Assembly: GCA_963719275.1 (NCBI GenBank)
Contig: CAVRBT010000023.1
Coordinates: 3,121 to 67,120, forward strand
DNA from: AC-32 sp963719275
GTDB lineage: Bacteria; Actinomycetota; Thermoleophilia; Gaiellales; Gaiellaceae
DNA: 64,000 nucleotides
Reading direction: 5' to 3'
The position numbers were made by a program, and so were the translations under genes. The notes beneath the pieces were generated by a model. The model was not told the origin of the DNA. It did not search any database and saw only the letters and a program-made list of their open reading frames with translations. The number at the start of each line of letters is the position of its first letter. Within the stretch, counting starts at the first letter, position 1. This document shows positions 8,442 through 16,158 of the stretch, in pieces.

Positions 8442-9602
8442 TTGCTGATCGCAGGCGCGGGCATGGCCGGCCTCTGCGCGGCCGCTCGCGCGCGGGAGCT
8501 GGGGGCGTCGCCGGTGGTGCTGGAGAAGGGGTCGCGTCCGGGTGGCTCGATGCTGCTCTCGAGCGGCGTGGTCTGGCGCTACCGCTCGTTCGAGGAGTTC
8601 CGGGAGCAGTGCCCGACGGGCGACGAGCGGTTGCGGCGGCTGGTCTTCGACCGCATCGACGAGGGCCTGGAGTGGCTGGAGTCGCTCGGCGCGCCGGTGC
8701 TCGAACGGGAGACCGGTAACCCGCTCACCGCGGGCGTCCGCTTCGACACCGCCGGCCTGACGGAGGCGCTGATCCGAGCTGCAGGCGAGGTCCGTTTCGA
8801 CCAACCGGTGACAGACACAGTGGCAGTCACAGGGACAGACACAGTGACAGTCACAGGGACAGACACAGTGACAGTCACAGGGACAGGCACAGGGACAGAC
8901 CCCGGGGGTCCGCTCGTGTTGGCGACCGGCGGGTTTCAGGGCGATCCGGAGCTGGTCGCGCGGTGCGTGAAGCCGGCGGCGCCGTTGCGGGTTCGGGCGA
9001 ATCCCTGGAGCTCCGGCGACGGGCTGAAGCTCGCCCTCGCCCGGGGCGCAGCGCTCTCCCAAGGCCTCGACGAGTTCTACGGACGCAACATGGCCGACGT
9101 CGAGTTCGGTGAGAACGAGTTCGTCTCGCTCGCCCAGGTCTTCGGCCGCTACGCGCGGATCTTCAACGACCACGGCGAGGAGTTCTTCGACCACGACGCC
9201 GTCTCGTGGTCGGAGCTCGACCTCGTCCAAGCGACCGCGCACCAGCCGGGCGCGCGGGCCTGGTATGTCTTCGACGAGGGGGCGCTGGACGAGCGCGTCC
9301 GCTACGGAACCGTCCGCGAGCTCGTCGCGCAGGTGCCTACGCGCACCGACCCAGCCGACCTCCCGTTCACGGCTCCGCCGCAAGCCGTCGTCGCCACCCG
9401 CGTCGCCGCCGCGATCACGCACACGATCGGCGGCCTATGGATCGACGAGCGCGCGCGGGTCCTCGACGGCCAGGCCGAGCCGATAGAAGGCCTCTACGCC
9501 GCGGGGGTAGACGCAGGCGGGATCTCGACCGGCGGTTACGCGAGCGGTCTCGCCTCGGCGCTCGTCCTCGGCCTCACGGCCGCCGAGTCAGCGCTCAGCT
9601 GA
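8442..9602 (+). CDS. FAD-dependent oxidoreductase (FAD_binding_2 / flavocytochrome-like)
   Basis: The 386-residue protein opens with the Rossmann dinucleotide motif GAGMAGLCAAARARELG, followed by VLEKGSRPGGSM. Near the end it has TIGGLWIDERARVLD and GLYAAGVDAGGISTGGYASGLASAL, typical of fumarate-reductase or ketosteroid-dehydrogenase flavoproteins. It is shorter than classical family members (about 450-560 residues). The TTG start follows repeat copy A directly. Residues about 121-150 are encoded by a short tandem repeat giving a TDTVTVTG pattern (see the repeat entry). The substrate is unknown. Confidence 0.85.
   Translation: MLIAGAGMAGLCAAARARELGASPVVLEKGSRPGGSMLLSSGVVWRYRSFEEFREQCPTGDERLRRLVFDRIDEGLEWLESLGAPVLERETGNPLTAGVRFDTAGLTEALIRAAGEVRFDQPVTDTVAVTGTDTVTVTGTDTVTVTGTGTGTDPGGPLVLATGGFQGDPELVARCVKPAAPLRVRANPWSSGDGLKLALARGAALSQGLDEFYGRNMADVEFGENEFVSLAQVFGRYARIFNDHGEEFFDHDAVSWSELDLVQATAHQPGARAWYVFDEGALDERVRYGTVRELVAQVPTRTDPADLPFTAPPQAVVATRVAAAITHTIGGLWIDERARVLDGQAEPIEGLYAAGVDAGGISTGGYASGLASALVLGLTAAESALS
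8812..8899 (+). repeat. In-frame minisatellite inside the FAD oxidoreductase gene
   Basis: About three and a half copies of a 24-bp unit (ACAGTGACAGTCAC + AGGGACAGAC) lie in tandem. They encode repeated TDTV(T/A)VTG octapeptides. The unit length is a multiple of three, so copy-number changes would keep the frame. It sits where the family normally has the strand before the conserved ATGG turn. Confidence 0.9.
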
Positions 9603-9777
9603 GCGGCTGCAGGTAGGCGCAACGGCGCGCGTCGCCCGGGAGCGGGGAGGGCGCGACCTTCGTCACGCGCAGGCGCTCCTCGCCCTCCTCGACCTCGTCC
9701 CCGACCCCGGGGGCGTCACCGTCGCGCTCGCGCAGCTCGTAGCCGTTCGCCGTCCAGACGAAGCGGAGGTGCGTCAT
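9595..9777 (-). CDS. Small hypothetical protein, 60 residues
   Basis: Sixty residues from an ATG: MTHLRFVWTANGYELRERDG, then an acidic middle (GVGDEVEEGEE) and a C-terminal RLRVTKVAPSPLPGDARRCAYLQPL. It looks like a small beta-rich domain. The frame extends upstream into repeat copy C, so this internal ATG is preferred. It overlaps the end of the FAD gene by 8 bp on the opposite strand. The family is not recognised. Confidence 0.6.
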   Translation of the reverse strand: MTHLRFVWTANGYELRERDGDAPGVGDEVEEGEERLRVTKVAPSPLPGDARRCAYLQPLS

Positions 9778-9849
9778 CGGCCGCTGTCCGTTCTCCTCCA
9801 CGTCCGAAAGCCTAGAGCCGCAGCGAGGCTCCCGCAATTCGGGTCGGGC

Positions 9850-9916
9850 GGTCATCTCAGGCGACCGCGCGGGCAAAGCCCGCACGGTGTGAGACGGCAC
9901 CGCAAGCGGCGCCTTA
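9850..9916. repeat. Interspersed two-hairpin repeat, copy C
   Basis: Starts GGTCATCTCAGGCGACCG, then a palindrome GCGGGC/GCCCGC, then GACGGCACCGCAAGCGGCGCC. Compared with copies A and B, the central stem has a different sequence but keeps its pairing. It lies between the 60-residue gene and the stop of the sensor kinase. Confidence 0.75.
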
Positions 9917-11107
9917 GCCGTGCGCCACGTAGGAGGGCAGCACGACGCGCACTTCGGTGCCGCCGTCCTCGCCGGCCTCCACGTCGAGCCGCCCGCTGAG
10001 CGTCCGCGCGCGCTCCTCGATGTCTTCGAAGCTCGCGCGCCGACGTTCGCCAGCGCCGTCGTCCGCGATCACGGTCTCGACCGTCCCGGCCTCGCCCTCG
10101 ACGACCCTGATCGAGATCCGCGACGGCGGCCCCCGGTGGATCGCCTGGTTCACCGCGTCGCGGATGATCTGGTAGATCGCCACGCGCACGTTCTCCGCGA
10201 GTCCGTCGGCCGCGTCGACGTCGAGGTCGACCTGGATCCGGTGCGTGAGGCCGACCTGCTCTGCGAACGCCCGCACCGCGGGGCCAAAGCCCTGGTCGCG
10301 CAGCACGACCGGCTCGATGTTGAACGAGAGGTCGCGCAGCGAGCGGATCGTGTCGCGGTGCCGCTCGAGCGCCGAGTCGAGCACCGAGGTCGCCTCCTCG
10401 AGTCGCCCACCCTCGAGCGAGTCGATCACGGCGTCGAGCATCAGGCTGATCCCCGACAGCGACTGCACCGGTCCGTCGTGGAGGAAGAGCGCCAGCCGCC
10501 GCCGCTCCTCCTGCTCCGCAGTGATGAGCTGGTCGGACAGCCGCGCGCGCTCCGCCTCGCGCACCTGCGCCTCCGCGAGCAGACGCGCATTCTCGACAGC
10601 GCGGCAGGTGAAGTCGGCGAGCAGGGTCGCGCGGGCGAGCTCCTCGCGGTCGAGCGGCTGGGCCCGCACGAGCTGCAGCGAGCCGATCTGCTTCCCGCGG
10701 ATGCGCAAGGGGAGCACGACGGCGTCGTCCATGCCGCGCTGTCCGGGCGAGAGAATCGACGCCGTCGCGTCGAAGAGGCCGTTTGCCTCGCGCCGCGTCC
10801 GGTCAAGCACGTCCTCCGGGTCGTGCGTCGCGGCGATGCGCCCCATCGAATCGATCAGGGACTCCAGGAAGCTCGACTGCGCGGAGAGCTCCTCCTCGAC
10901 GACCTCGTGCCGGCGACGCTCCGTGACGATCAGGTGCAGCGCGAAGGCCGCCGCGCCGACGATCGCCACGCCGAGCCCGGTGAACGCCACCCCGCTCGAG
11001 CCGACCGCGAGACCGACGAGCGACACGATCGCCGCGGCCGCCACGACGGCGACCAGCAGCGCGGCTCTCGTAGCGCTGCGCATCTTGCGGAGGGAATGGC
11101 TGGTCAT
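9914..11107 (-). CDS. NarL-family sensor histidine kinase (HisKA_3), membrane-anchored with GAF-like domain
   Basis: The 397-residue protein has two N-terminal membrane helices (about residues 10-55). A GAF-like region spans about residues 85-180. A HisKA_3 dimerisation/phosphoacceptor segment has EERRRLALFLHDGPVQSL (His within FLHDGP), and the HATPase_c domain includes IIRDAVNQAIHRG and IADDGAG. It should phosphorylate the LuxR-type regulator encoded directly downstream at 11165-11821. The start is uncertain: the ATG at 11107 lies inside repeat copy B, and an ATG at 11083 is an alternative. Confidence 0.88.
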   Translation of the reverse strand: MTSHSLRKMRSATRAALLVAVVAAAAIVSLVGLAVGSSGVAFTGLGVAIVGAAAFALHLIVTERRRHEVVEEELSAQSSFLESLIDSMGRIAATHDPEDVLDRTRREANGLFDATASILSPGQRGMDDAVVLPLRIRGKQIGSLQLVRAQPLDREELARATLLADFTCRAVENARLLAEAQVREAERARLSDQLITAEQEERRRLALFLHDGPVQSLSGISLMLDAVIDSLEGGRLEEATSVLDSALERHRDTIRSLRDLSFNIEPVVLRDQGFGPAVRAFAEQVGLTHRIQVDLDVDAADGLAENVRVAIYQIIRDAVNQAIHRGPPSRISIRVVEGEAGTVETVIADDGAGERRRASFEDIEERARTLSGRLDVEAGEDGGTEVRVVLPSYVAHG

Positions 11108-11166
11108 TTCAGACGGACGCCCGGGCAAGCCCGTGCGTCCCGAGCCGGCATCGCAAGCGACGCCTT
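11102..11166. repeat. Interspersed two-hairpin repeat, copy B
   Basis: Contains CATTTCAGACGGACG, a CCGGGC/GCCCG stem, CGTCC, and then GGCATCGCAAGCGACGCC. It separates the response regulator stop from the kinase start and may even supply the kinase ATG. Transcription through it would place two hairpins between the two genes. Confidence 0.8.
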
Positions 11167-11821
11167 AGTCGATGATCGCGTCACGAAGCGCGATCGCAAC
11201 GGCGTGCGTCCGCGTGTCGGCCTCGAGCTTCGTGAGGATGTGACGCACGTGGCTCTTGACCGTCTCCTGGCTGATGAAGAGCCGGCCGGCCACGTCGGCG
11301 TTCGACATCCCGTCCGCGAGCAGCTGGAGGATCTCGCGCTCGCGTGCGGTGAGCATGTCCTCGCGGTCGCCGGAGAGGAAGGCCGGCATCAACGCGGGGT
11401 CGACGAAGCCCTCGCCCGCCACGATCTTGTCGATCGCCTTCAACAGCGTCTGGTGCGGGGCTTCCTTGAGGATGTAGCCCTTCGCGCCCGACTCGAGGCC
11501 GCGCCCCAGCAGGCTGCGCTCGCTGTAGGCCGTGAAGATGAGCACCGCGACATCGGGCACCCGCTGGGTCAGCAGCTTGGTCGCCTCGAGCCCGTCCATT
11601 CCGGGCATGCGCACGTCCATGATCACAACGTCGGGCTTGCGGCGCTCCGCCAGCGTGACGGCGGTCGCGCCGTCGGACGCCTCACCGACGACCCGGATGT
11701 GCGGCGCGCGCGAGAGCGAGAGGCGCAGGCCCTCGCGGACGACCTCGTGGTCGTCGACGATCAGACACGTGATCTCGCCCTTGCCGTTGTTCTGCTGGTC
11801 TGCGGCGGCCTTCTCTGACAC
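11165..11821 (-). CDS. NarL/FixJ-family response regulator
   Basis: The 218-residue protein has an N-terminal receiver (CLIVDDHEVVREGL, phosphoacceptor in VVIMDVRMPGMDG, Lys in YILKEA). The C-terminal LuxR helix-turn-helix is LTAREREILQLLADGMSNADVAGRLFISQETVKSHVRHIL. It is the likely partner of the downstream HisKA_3 kinase; the regulator comes first on the minus strand. Repeat copy B lies in the gap between the two. Confidence 0.95.
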   Translation of the reverse strand: MSEKAAADQQNNGKGEITCLIVDDHEVVREGLRLSLSRAPHIRVVGEASDGATAVTLAERRKPDVVIMDVRMPGMDGLEATKLLTQRVPDVAVLIFTAYSERSLLGRGLESGAKGYILKEAPHQTLLKAIDKIVAGEGFVDPALMPAFLSGDREDMLTAREREILQLLADGMSNADVAGRLFISQETVKSHVRHILTKLEADTRTHAVAIALRDAIID

Positions 11822-11856
11822 GGCAGGCGGATTGTAGGGACTAGGGCGGCCCTCGC

Positions 11857-12753
11857 CTATAGCGCCAGGGCCAGCTGCTCCGGATCTGGCTCGGGAGCGA
11901 GCTTCGTCCGGCGGCGGTCGCGGATGCCGTGCTTGCGCGTCAGGTCAGCGACGAGCGCGCGAACCGGCTTGGTTTCTTCGGATTTCAGGTACGCCCGGCG
12001 CGCGTACAAGCGTTCGTACACGGGGAGCTGCTCGGGGTAGTCCTCGGCGAGGCATTCGAGGAAGTGCTCGCGCGTCCCCGGCCGCAGGTTGAGCAGGTTC
12101 GCCCAGACGCCGCACGCGCCGGCGTCGCGAGCCTCGCGCACGACCTGCTCGAGGAGCTCGGGCCTGTCGGAGATGCCGGGGAGGATCGGTGCCATGCCGA
12201 CGCTCGCGCGGATCCCCGCGTCGACGAGCGTCTTCAGCGCGCGCAGGCGCTGCCGCGGGTGCGCGGTGCCCGGCTCCGTGCGCCGCCAGATCTCGTCGTC
12301 GAGCGTAGGCACTGAGAACGTCACCGACACCTCGGCCCGCCGCGCCGCCTCGACCAGCACGTCCACGTCGCGGACGATCAGCGGCCCGCGCGTGATGATG
12401 CTGAAGGGGTTGTGCGCGCCGCCCAGGGCCTCGGCGCAGGAGCGGGTGAGCCGGTAGCGGGCCTCAGCCGGCTGGTACGGGTCGGTCGCCGCGCCGATCG
12501 CGACCGTCTCGGGCTCCCAGCTCGCCCGTGCGAGCTCGCGCCGCAGCACCTCGGCAACGTTCGTCTTGACGCGGATCGAGCGGCCGTAGCGGTGGTCGGA
12601 GGGCCGGTCGGCGCGCCGCTCGAACGCGCGGACGTAGCAGAAGGTGCAGCGGTGGACGCAGCCCATGTACGGGTTCAGCGACCACTTGAACATCATCCCC
12701 TTTACGCGGTTGAGCGCGACCTTGCAGGGCTCCTCACGGTACTCCGCCCGCAT
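11857..12753 (-). CDS. Rv2578c-family radical SAM protein (SplB-like)
   Basis: This 298-residue protein has the radical-SAM cluster motif CVHRCTFCYVR within SLNPYMGCVHRCTFC, then IGAATDPYQPAE, typical of the Rv2578c/spore-photoproduct-lyase-like group. It should bind a [4Fe-4S] cluster and cleave S-adenosylmethionine; the substrate is unknown. The ATG at 12753 (MRAEYREEPCKV) is chosen because a TATAAT box ends 6 nt before it. A LexA-type SOS box abuts that promoter, suggesting induction by DNA damage. Confidence 0.88.
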   Translation of the reverse strand: MRAEYREEPCKVALNRVKGMMFKWSLNPYMGCVHRCTFCYVRAFERRADRPSDHRYGRSIRVKTNVAEVLRRELARASWEPETVAIGAATDPYQPAEARYRLTRSCAEALGGAHNPFSIITRGPLIVRDVDVLVEAARRAEVSVTFSVPTLDDEIWRRTEPGTAHPRQRLRALKTLVDAGIRASVGMAPILPGISDRPELLEQVVREARDAGACGVWANLLNLRPGTREHFLECLAEDYPEQLPVYERLYARRAYLKSEETKPVRALVADLTRKHGIRDRRRTKLAPEPDPEQLALAL

Positions 12754-12759
12754 GCGAGG

Positions 12760-12779
12760 ATTATAGAAACATGTGTTCG
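12760..12779 (-). promoter_or_regulatory. SOS (LexA) box plus TATAAT promoter of the radical SAM gene
   Basis: Read on the minus strand, 12779-12766 matches the Gram-positive/actinobacterial LexA consensus CGAACRNRYGTTYC at every position. It is followed immediately by TATAAT (12765-12760) and, 6 nt later, by the ATG. The operator overlaps the promoter core, as expected for repression. The transcript would start at or near the start codon. The divergent DUF1707 gene begins 28 bp away on the other side. Confidence 0.8.
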
Positions 12780-12807
12780 TTCGTCGAGCGGCTGCCACAC
12801 TCTCGGA

Positions 12808-13065
12808 GTGAGCTCACCCGAGCTGCGCGCCTCAGACGCCGACCGTGACCGGACGATCGCCGACCTGCGCGAGCACACGGCCGTCGGCCGGCTGACGCTT
12901 GAGTTACGGGTGCGAATGCTGTCGCTGTTCGGGACTCCAGACCTGTGGCGCGTTCCGCCCACCTGGTCCGGCCGGACCTTCGACGAGGTGATCGATGGCC
13001 TGCGTCGAGGCGAGGAGCGCGAGCTGGCCCCGCCCGGCCGGCGGCAAGTAACAGACTGTTACTAG
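12808..13065 (+). CDS. DUF1707 (SHOCT-like) small protein, atypical C-terminus
   Basis: The 85-residue protein begins SSPELRASDADRDRTIADLREHTAVGRLTL, the hallmark LRASDADRE...GRL start of DUF1707 proteins. The usual continuation (EEFDERV...) is replaced by ELRVRMLSLFGTPDLWRVPP, so the domain is degenerate or diverged. The GTG start has a CACACT box 5 nt upstream. It diverges from the SOS-box promoter. The function is unknown. Confidence 0.7.
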   Translation: MSSPELRASDADRDRTIADLREHTAVGRLTLELRVRMLSLFGTPDLWRVPPTWSGRTFDEVIDGLRRGEERELAPPGRRQVTDCY

Positions 13066-13097
13066 GTCGGCGGCCGCCCGCCGGGTTGAATGCGCCT

Positions 13098-14027
13098 GTG
13101 GACGAGCTTCCGGGCGGGATCCGCCGCCTCACGTTTCCGCTGCCGATGGGGATCCGGCACGTGCACTGCTACCTGCTGCCGAGCGAGGACGGCTGGACGC
13201 TCGTCGACACCGGGCTCGGGCTACCGGACGCCGCCGCGCGCTGGGGGCCGGTCCTGCGTGAGGTCGAGGTCGCTCGCATCGTCGTGACGCACTTCCACCC
13301 GGACCACGCGGGCGGTGGCGAGGACGCGCAGGCGCTCACCGGGGCCCGCGTCTACCAGGGCGCGCACGACTACGAGCAGTGCGTTCGCGTCTGGGGGAGT
13401 GCCGAGTGGTCGGAGCGGCTCGCCGACTACCTGCGCGGTCACGGGCTCCCGCAGGAGACGGCCGACGAGCTGCGGCACGAGTCGGCGACGTTCGGTCCCT
13501 TTATCCGCTTCGCGCGCGACCCCCAGCTCCTGCGCGAAGGCGACGAGGTCGACGGCTGGCGCGTGCTCGAGCTTCCCGGCCACGCGGACGGCCACATCTG
13601 CCTCGAGCGCGACGGCGTGCTCGTCGCGGGCGACCACCTCCTCGGCGTGATCACTCCGACCGTCGGTCTCTACCCGGAGTCGCGGCCGGACCCGCTCGCC
13701 GACTACCAGGCCTCGCTGCTGCGCACGATCGAGCTCGCGCCCGAGGTCGCGCTCCCCGGCCACGGCGACGTCGTCACGAGCCCCGTAACGCGGGCGCGCG
13801 AGATCCTCGAGCACCATCAGCAACGGCTGGACGAGACGGCGGCGATCCTCGGCCCGGAGCCGAAAACGGGCTACGAGGTCTCGGTCGAGCTCTTCGGCTC
13901 CGAGCTGGACGCGAGCGGCCGCCGTTTTGCCCTCGCTGAGGCGCTTGCGCACCTCGAACGGCTCGTTCACGAGGGCCGCGCAGCGCGCGCCGGCGACGAC
14001 CAGAACGTCTCCTATACTGCGGCGTAG
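13098..14027 (+). CDS. MBL-fold metallo-hydrolase
   Basis: The 309-residue protein has the metallo-beta-lactamase signature VVTHFHPDHAGG, a second metal-site region ELPGHADGHICL, DGVLVAGDHLLG, and a final LPGHGDVV. A helical C-terminal domain (EILEHHQQRLDE onward) resembles the winged-helix tail of LACTB2/glyoxalase-II-like hydrolases. It is cytoplasmic. The physiological substrate is unknown. The GTG start gives VDELPGGIRRLTFPLP. Confidence 0.9.
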   Translation: MDELPGGIRRLTFPLPMGIRHVHCYLLPSEDGWTLVDTGLGLPDAAARWGPVLREVEVARIVVTHFHPDHAGGGEDAQALTGARVYQGAHDYEQCVRVWGSAEWSERLADYLRGHGLPQETADELRHESATFGPFIRFARDPQLLREGDEVDGWRVLELPGHADGHICLERDGVLVAGDHLLGVITPTVGLYPESRPDPLADYQASLLRTIELAPEVALPGHGDVVTSPVTRAREILEHHQQRLDETAAILGPEPKTGYEVSVELFGSELDASGRRFALAEALAHLERLVHEGRAARAGDDQNVSYTAA

Positions 14028-14080
14028 ATCCGTTTGGACGACGAAGGCATTCCTAGACGTCCGCCCGACGGGGCGATGAC

Positions 14081-15382
14081 GTGATCCTTTTCCTCGAACT
14101 CCTCGCCGTTGCGGCGCTGATCCTGCTGAACGGGTACTTCGTGGCGGCCGAGTACGCGCTCGTGACCGCCCGTAGGACGCGGATGCAGGAGCTCGCCGAG
14201 CAGGGGAACCGACGTGCCCGCGCGGTGCTGAAGATCGTCGCCGACCCGCCGCGCTTCATCGCGGCCATGCAGCTCGGCGTCACCGGCACGAGCCTGGCCA
14301 TCGGTGCTCTGGGCGAGCAGGCGCTGGCGCGCGTCTTCGACCCGATCTTCGCGTCGCTGATCGCCTTCGCGCTCGCCTTCCTGATCATCACCTTCCTGCA
14401 CGTCGTCGTCGGAGAGCTCGTGCCGAAGGGGGTCGCACTGGGGTACTCGGAGCGAACGGCGCTCGCGGTGTCGTCGCCCGTGCGCGGCTTCTTCGTCGTC
14501 TTCAAGCCGCTGATCTGGATCCTCCAGCGCTCGAGCGAGGTGATCCTGCGCGCGCTCGGTCTGACGCCGCCGGGCGGCGAGATGGAGGTCTACTCCGAGG
14601 CCGAGCTGAAGATGCTGCTCTCGCGCTCGACCGAGGAGGGCGAGCTCGAGCAGCAGGAGCAGGAGATGCTCTACAAGGTCTTCGACTTCGCCGACAAGGA
14701 GGTCTCCGCGGTGATGGTGCCGCGCCCGGAGGTCGTGGCGCTGTCGATCGACCTCCCGTCCGAGGAGGCGCTCGCGGCGGTGATCGAGTCGCCGTACACC
14801 CGCTATCCCGTCTACCGTGACTCGATCGACCACGTCGTCGGGATCCTGCACGTGCGCGACCTGTTCTCGGCGCTGAACGACCGCGGGCTGGAGGCGGTGC
14901 GGCTCGACCAGATCCTGCGGCCGGCACACATCGTCCCGGAGACGAAGGACCTCGCCGCGCTGCTCGGGGAGTTCCGCCGCACGAACCAGCACATGGCGAT
15001 CGTGGTCGACGAGTACGGCGAGCTCGAGGGGATCGTCACGCTCGAGGACCTCCTCGAGGAGATCGTCGGCGAGATCGAGGACGAGTTCGACCTCCCGAAC
15101 GAGTCGGTCGAGCGGCTCGAGGACGGGCGGGTGCGCATCCACGGCACCTTCCCGGTCGACGACTTCAACGAGCAGTTCGGCCGGTCGCTCCCGGTCGAGG
15201 ACTACCACACCATCGGAGGCTTCGTCTTCGGCCTGCTCGGCCGCCAGCCGGAGCCGGGCGACGAGGCCGCACACGACGGCTGCCGCTTCAAGGTGCTGGA
15301 AGTCGAGGGCTCGCGCATCGAGCGCGTCGAGGTCGAGCTGGAAGACCCGCCGCACGAGCACCGGCTCGAAGAGGCGTCGTAG
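14081..15382 (+). CDS. CNNM/CorC-HlyC family membrane protein with CBS pair
   Basis: The 433-residue protein has an N-terminal DUF21 membrane domain (about residues 1-190, four helices, with LNGYFVAAEYALVTARRTR). A CBS-domain pair (about 215-335) contains VMVPRPEVVAL and ITLEDLLEEIVGEIEDEFD. The CorC_HlyC C-terminal domain lies at about 350-425. The family is linked to Mg/Co homeostasis in the cytoplasmic membrane; the older name hemolysin is misleading. It is full length for the family. Confidence 0.93.
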   Translation: MILFLELLAVAALILLNGYFVAAEYALVTARRTRMQELAEQGNRRARAVLKIVADPPRFIAAMQLGVTGTSLAIGALGEQALARVFDPIFASLIAFALAFLIITFLHVVVGELVPKGVALGYSERTALAVSSPVRGFFVVFKPLIWILQRSSEVILRALGLTPPGGEMEVYSEAELKMLLSRSTEEGELEQQEQEMLYKVFDFADKEVSAVMVPRPEVVALSIDLPSEEALAAVIESPYTRYPVYRDSIDHVVGILHVRDLFSALNDRGLEAVRLDQILRPAHIVPETKDLAALLGEFRRTNQHMAIVVDEYGELEGIVTLEDLLEEIVGEIEDEFDLPNESVERLEDGRVRIHGTFPVDDFNEQFGRSLPVEDYHTIGGFVFGLLGRQPEPGDEAAHDGCRFKVLEVEGSRIERVEVELEDPPHEHRLEEAS

Positions 15383-15430
15383 GTACGATCCGCCGAGGCG
15401 GGGTCGTCAAAAAAAGTCGTTAGGAGTCAG

Positions 15431-15787
15431 ATGAAGCGCATCATCACGCTGGTCGCGGTGCTCGCCGTGGCCGCCACAACGTTCGCAGTCGTCGCCTACG
15501 CAGGTTCCAGCCGCGCAAGCGCCACGACCGTCAAGGTCGGTGCGAAGGAGTTCAAGTTCACCCTCTCGCGCAAGAGCGCACCGCACGGCAAGGTCACCTT
15601 CAAGGTGACGAACAAGGGCCACATCAAGCACGACTTCAAGATCGCCGGGAAGAAGACGAAGATGCTGAGCCCTGGCAAGAGTGCGTCCCTCACGGTGACC
15701 CTCAAGAAGGGCAAGAAGTACAAGTACATCTGCACCGTGCCGGGCCACGCGGCCGCGGGCATGAAGGGCACGTTCAAAGCCACCTAG
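15431..15787 (+). CDS. Secreted cupredoxin (plastocyanin-like blue copper protein)
   Basis: The 118-residue protein has a signal peptide (about residues 1-24) and a single Lys-rich cupredoxin domain. The type I copper ligands are visible: His in GHIKHDFKI, then Cys, His and Met in ICTVPGHAAAGMKG. It is probably an extracytoplasmic electron carrier. The convergent mec gene ends 4 bp inside its stop. Confidence 0.92.
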   Translation: MKRIITLVAVLAVAATTFAVVAYAGSSRASATTVKVGAKEFKFTLSRKSAPHGKVTFKVTNKGHIKHDFKIAGKKTKMLSPGKSASLTVTLKKGKKYKYICTVPGHAAAGMKGTFKAT

Positions 15788-16158
15788 GCCGTAAGTTCTT
15801 CGGGTGATACCTCGCCGCCGGTTATCCGCCAGGCGGCGAGCTCGCCCGTGCCGAGCGAGAGGATCAGGTAGGGCCGGTCCTCCCAGAGGCCGATGTTCTC
15901 CACGTCCGTCCGCGAGGGCCGCGGAGGGGCGGAGGTGTGCGAGTGGAAGACGGCGAGCTCGTAGTCGTCGTCCTCGAGGAACCAGTTCTCGGGCTCGGTC
16001 TCGAGCTCGAAGCGGTACGGGCTCGCGGCGGCGTTGCGCGCCGGGAGGTAGCGCTCGGCGACGCCGTCGCGCAGCGCGACCAGGCCGCAGGCCTCGTTCG
16101 GCTCCTCCGCGCGCGCATGTTTCTCGAGCTCTGCGCGGATCTCGGCCGGGATCACCAC
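15784..16158 (-). CDS. mec: JAMM/MPN metalloprotease, Mec-type (cleaves Cys from CysO)
   Basis: The 124-residue protein has the JAMM zinc motif FHSHTSAPPRPSRTD, with a catalytic Glu near the N-terminus (EACGLV). In Mycobacterium tuberculosis, Mec+ removes newly made cysteine from the C-terminus of CysO. Here it is the last gene of a moeZ-cysO-cysM-mec unit, and its start overlaps the cysM stop. That context makes the assignment firm. It may also have to trim the odd CysO tail noted in the findings. Confidence 0.88.
   Translation of the reverse strand: MVIPAEIRAELEKHARAEEPNEACGLVALRDGVAERYLPARNAAASPYRFELETEPENWFLEDDDYELAVFHSHTSAPPRPSRTDVENIGLWEDRPYLILSLGTGELAAWRITGGEVSPEELTA

Noticed and set aside
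9920..11818. 632-codon plus-strand open frame opposite the kinase and response regulator
   Set aside because: The minus-strand products have complete two-component signatures. The plus frame has none.
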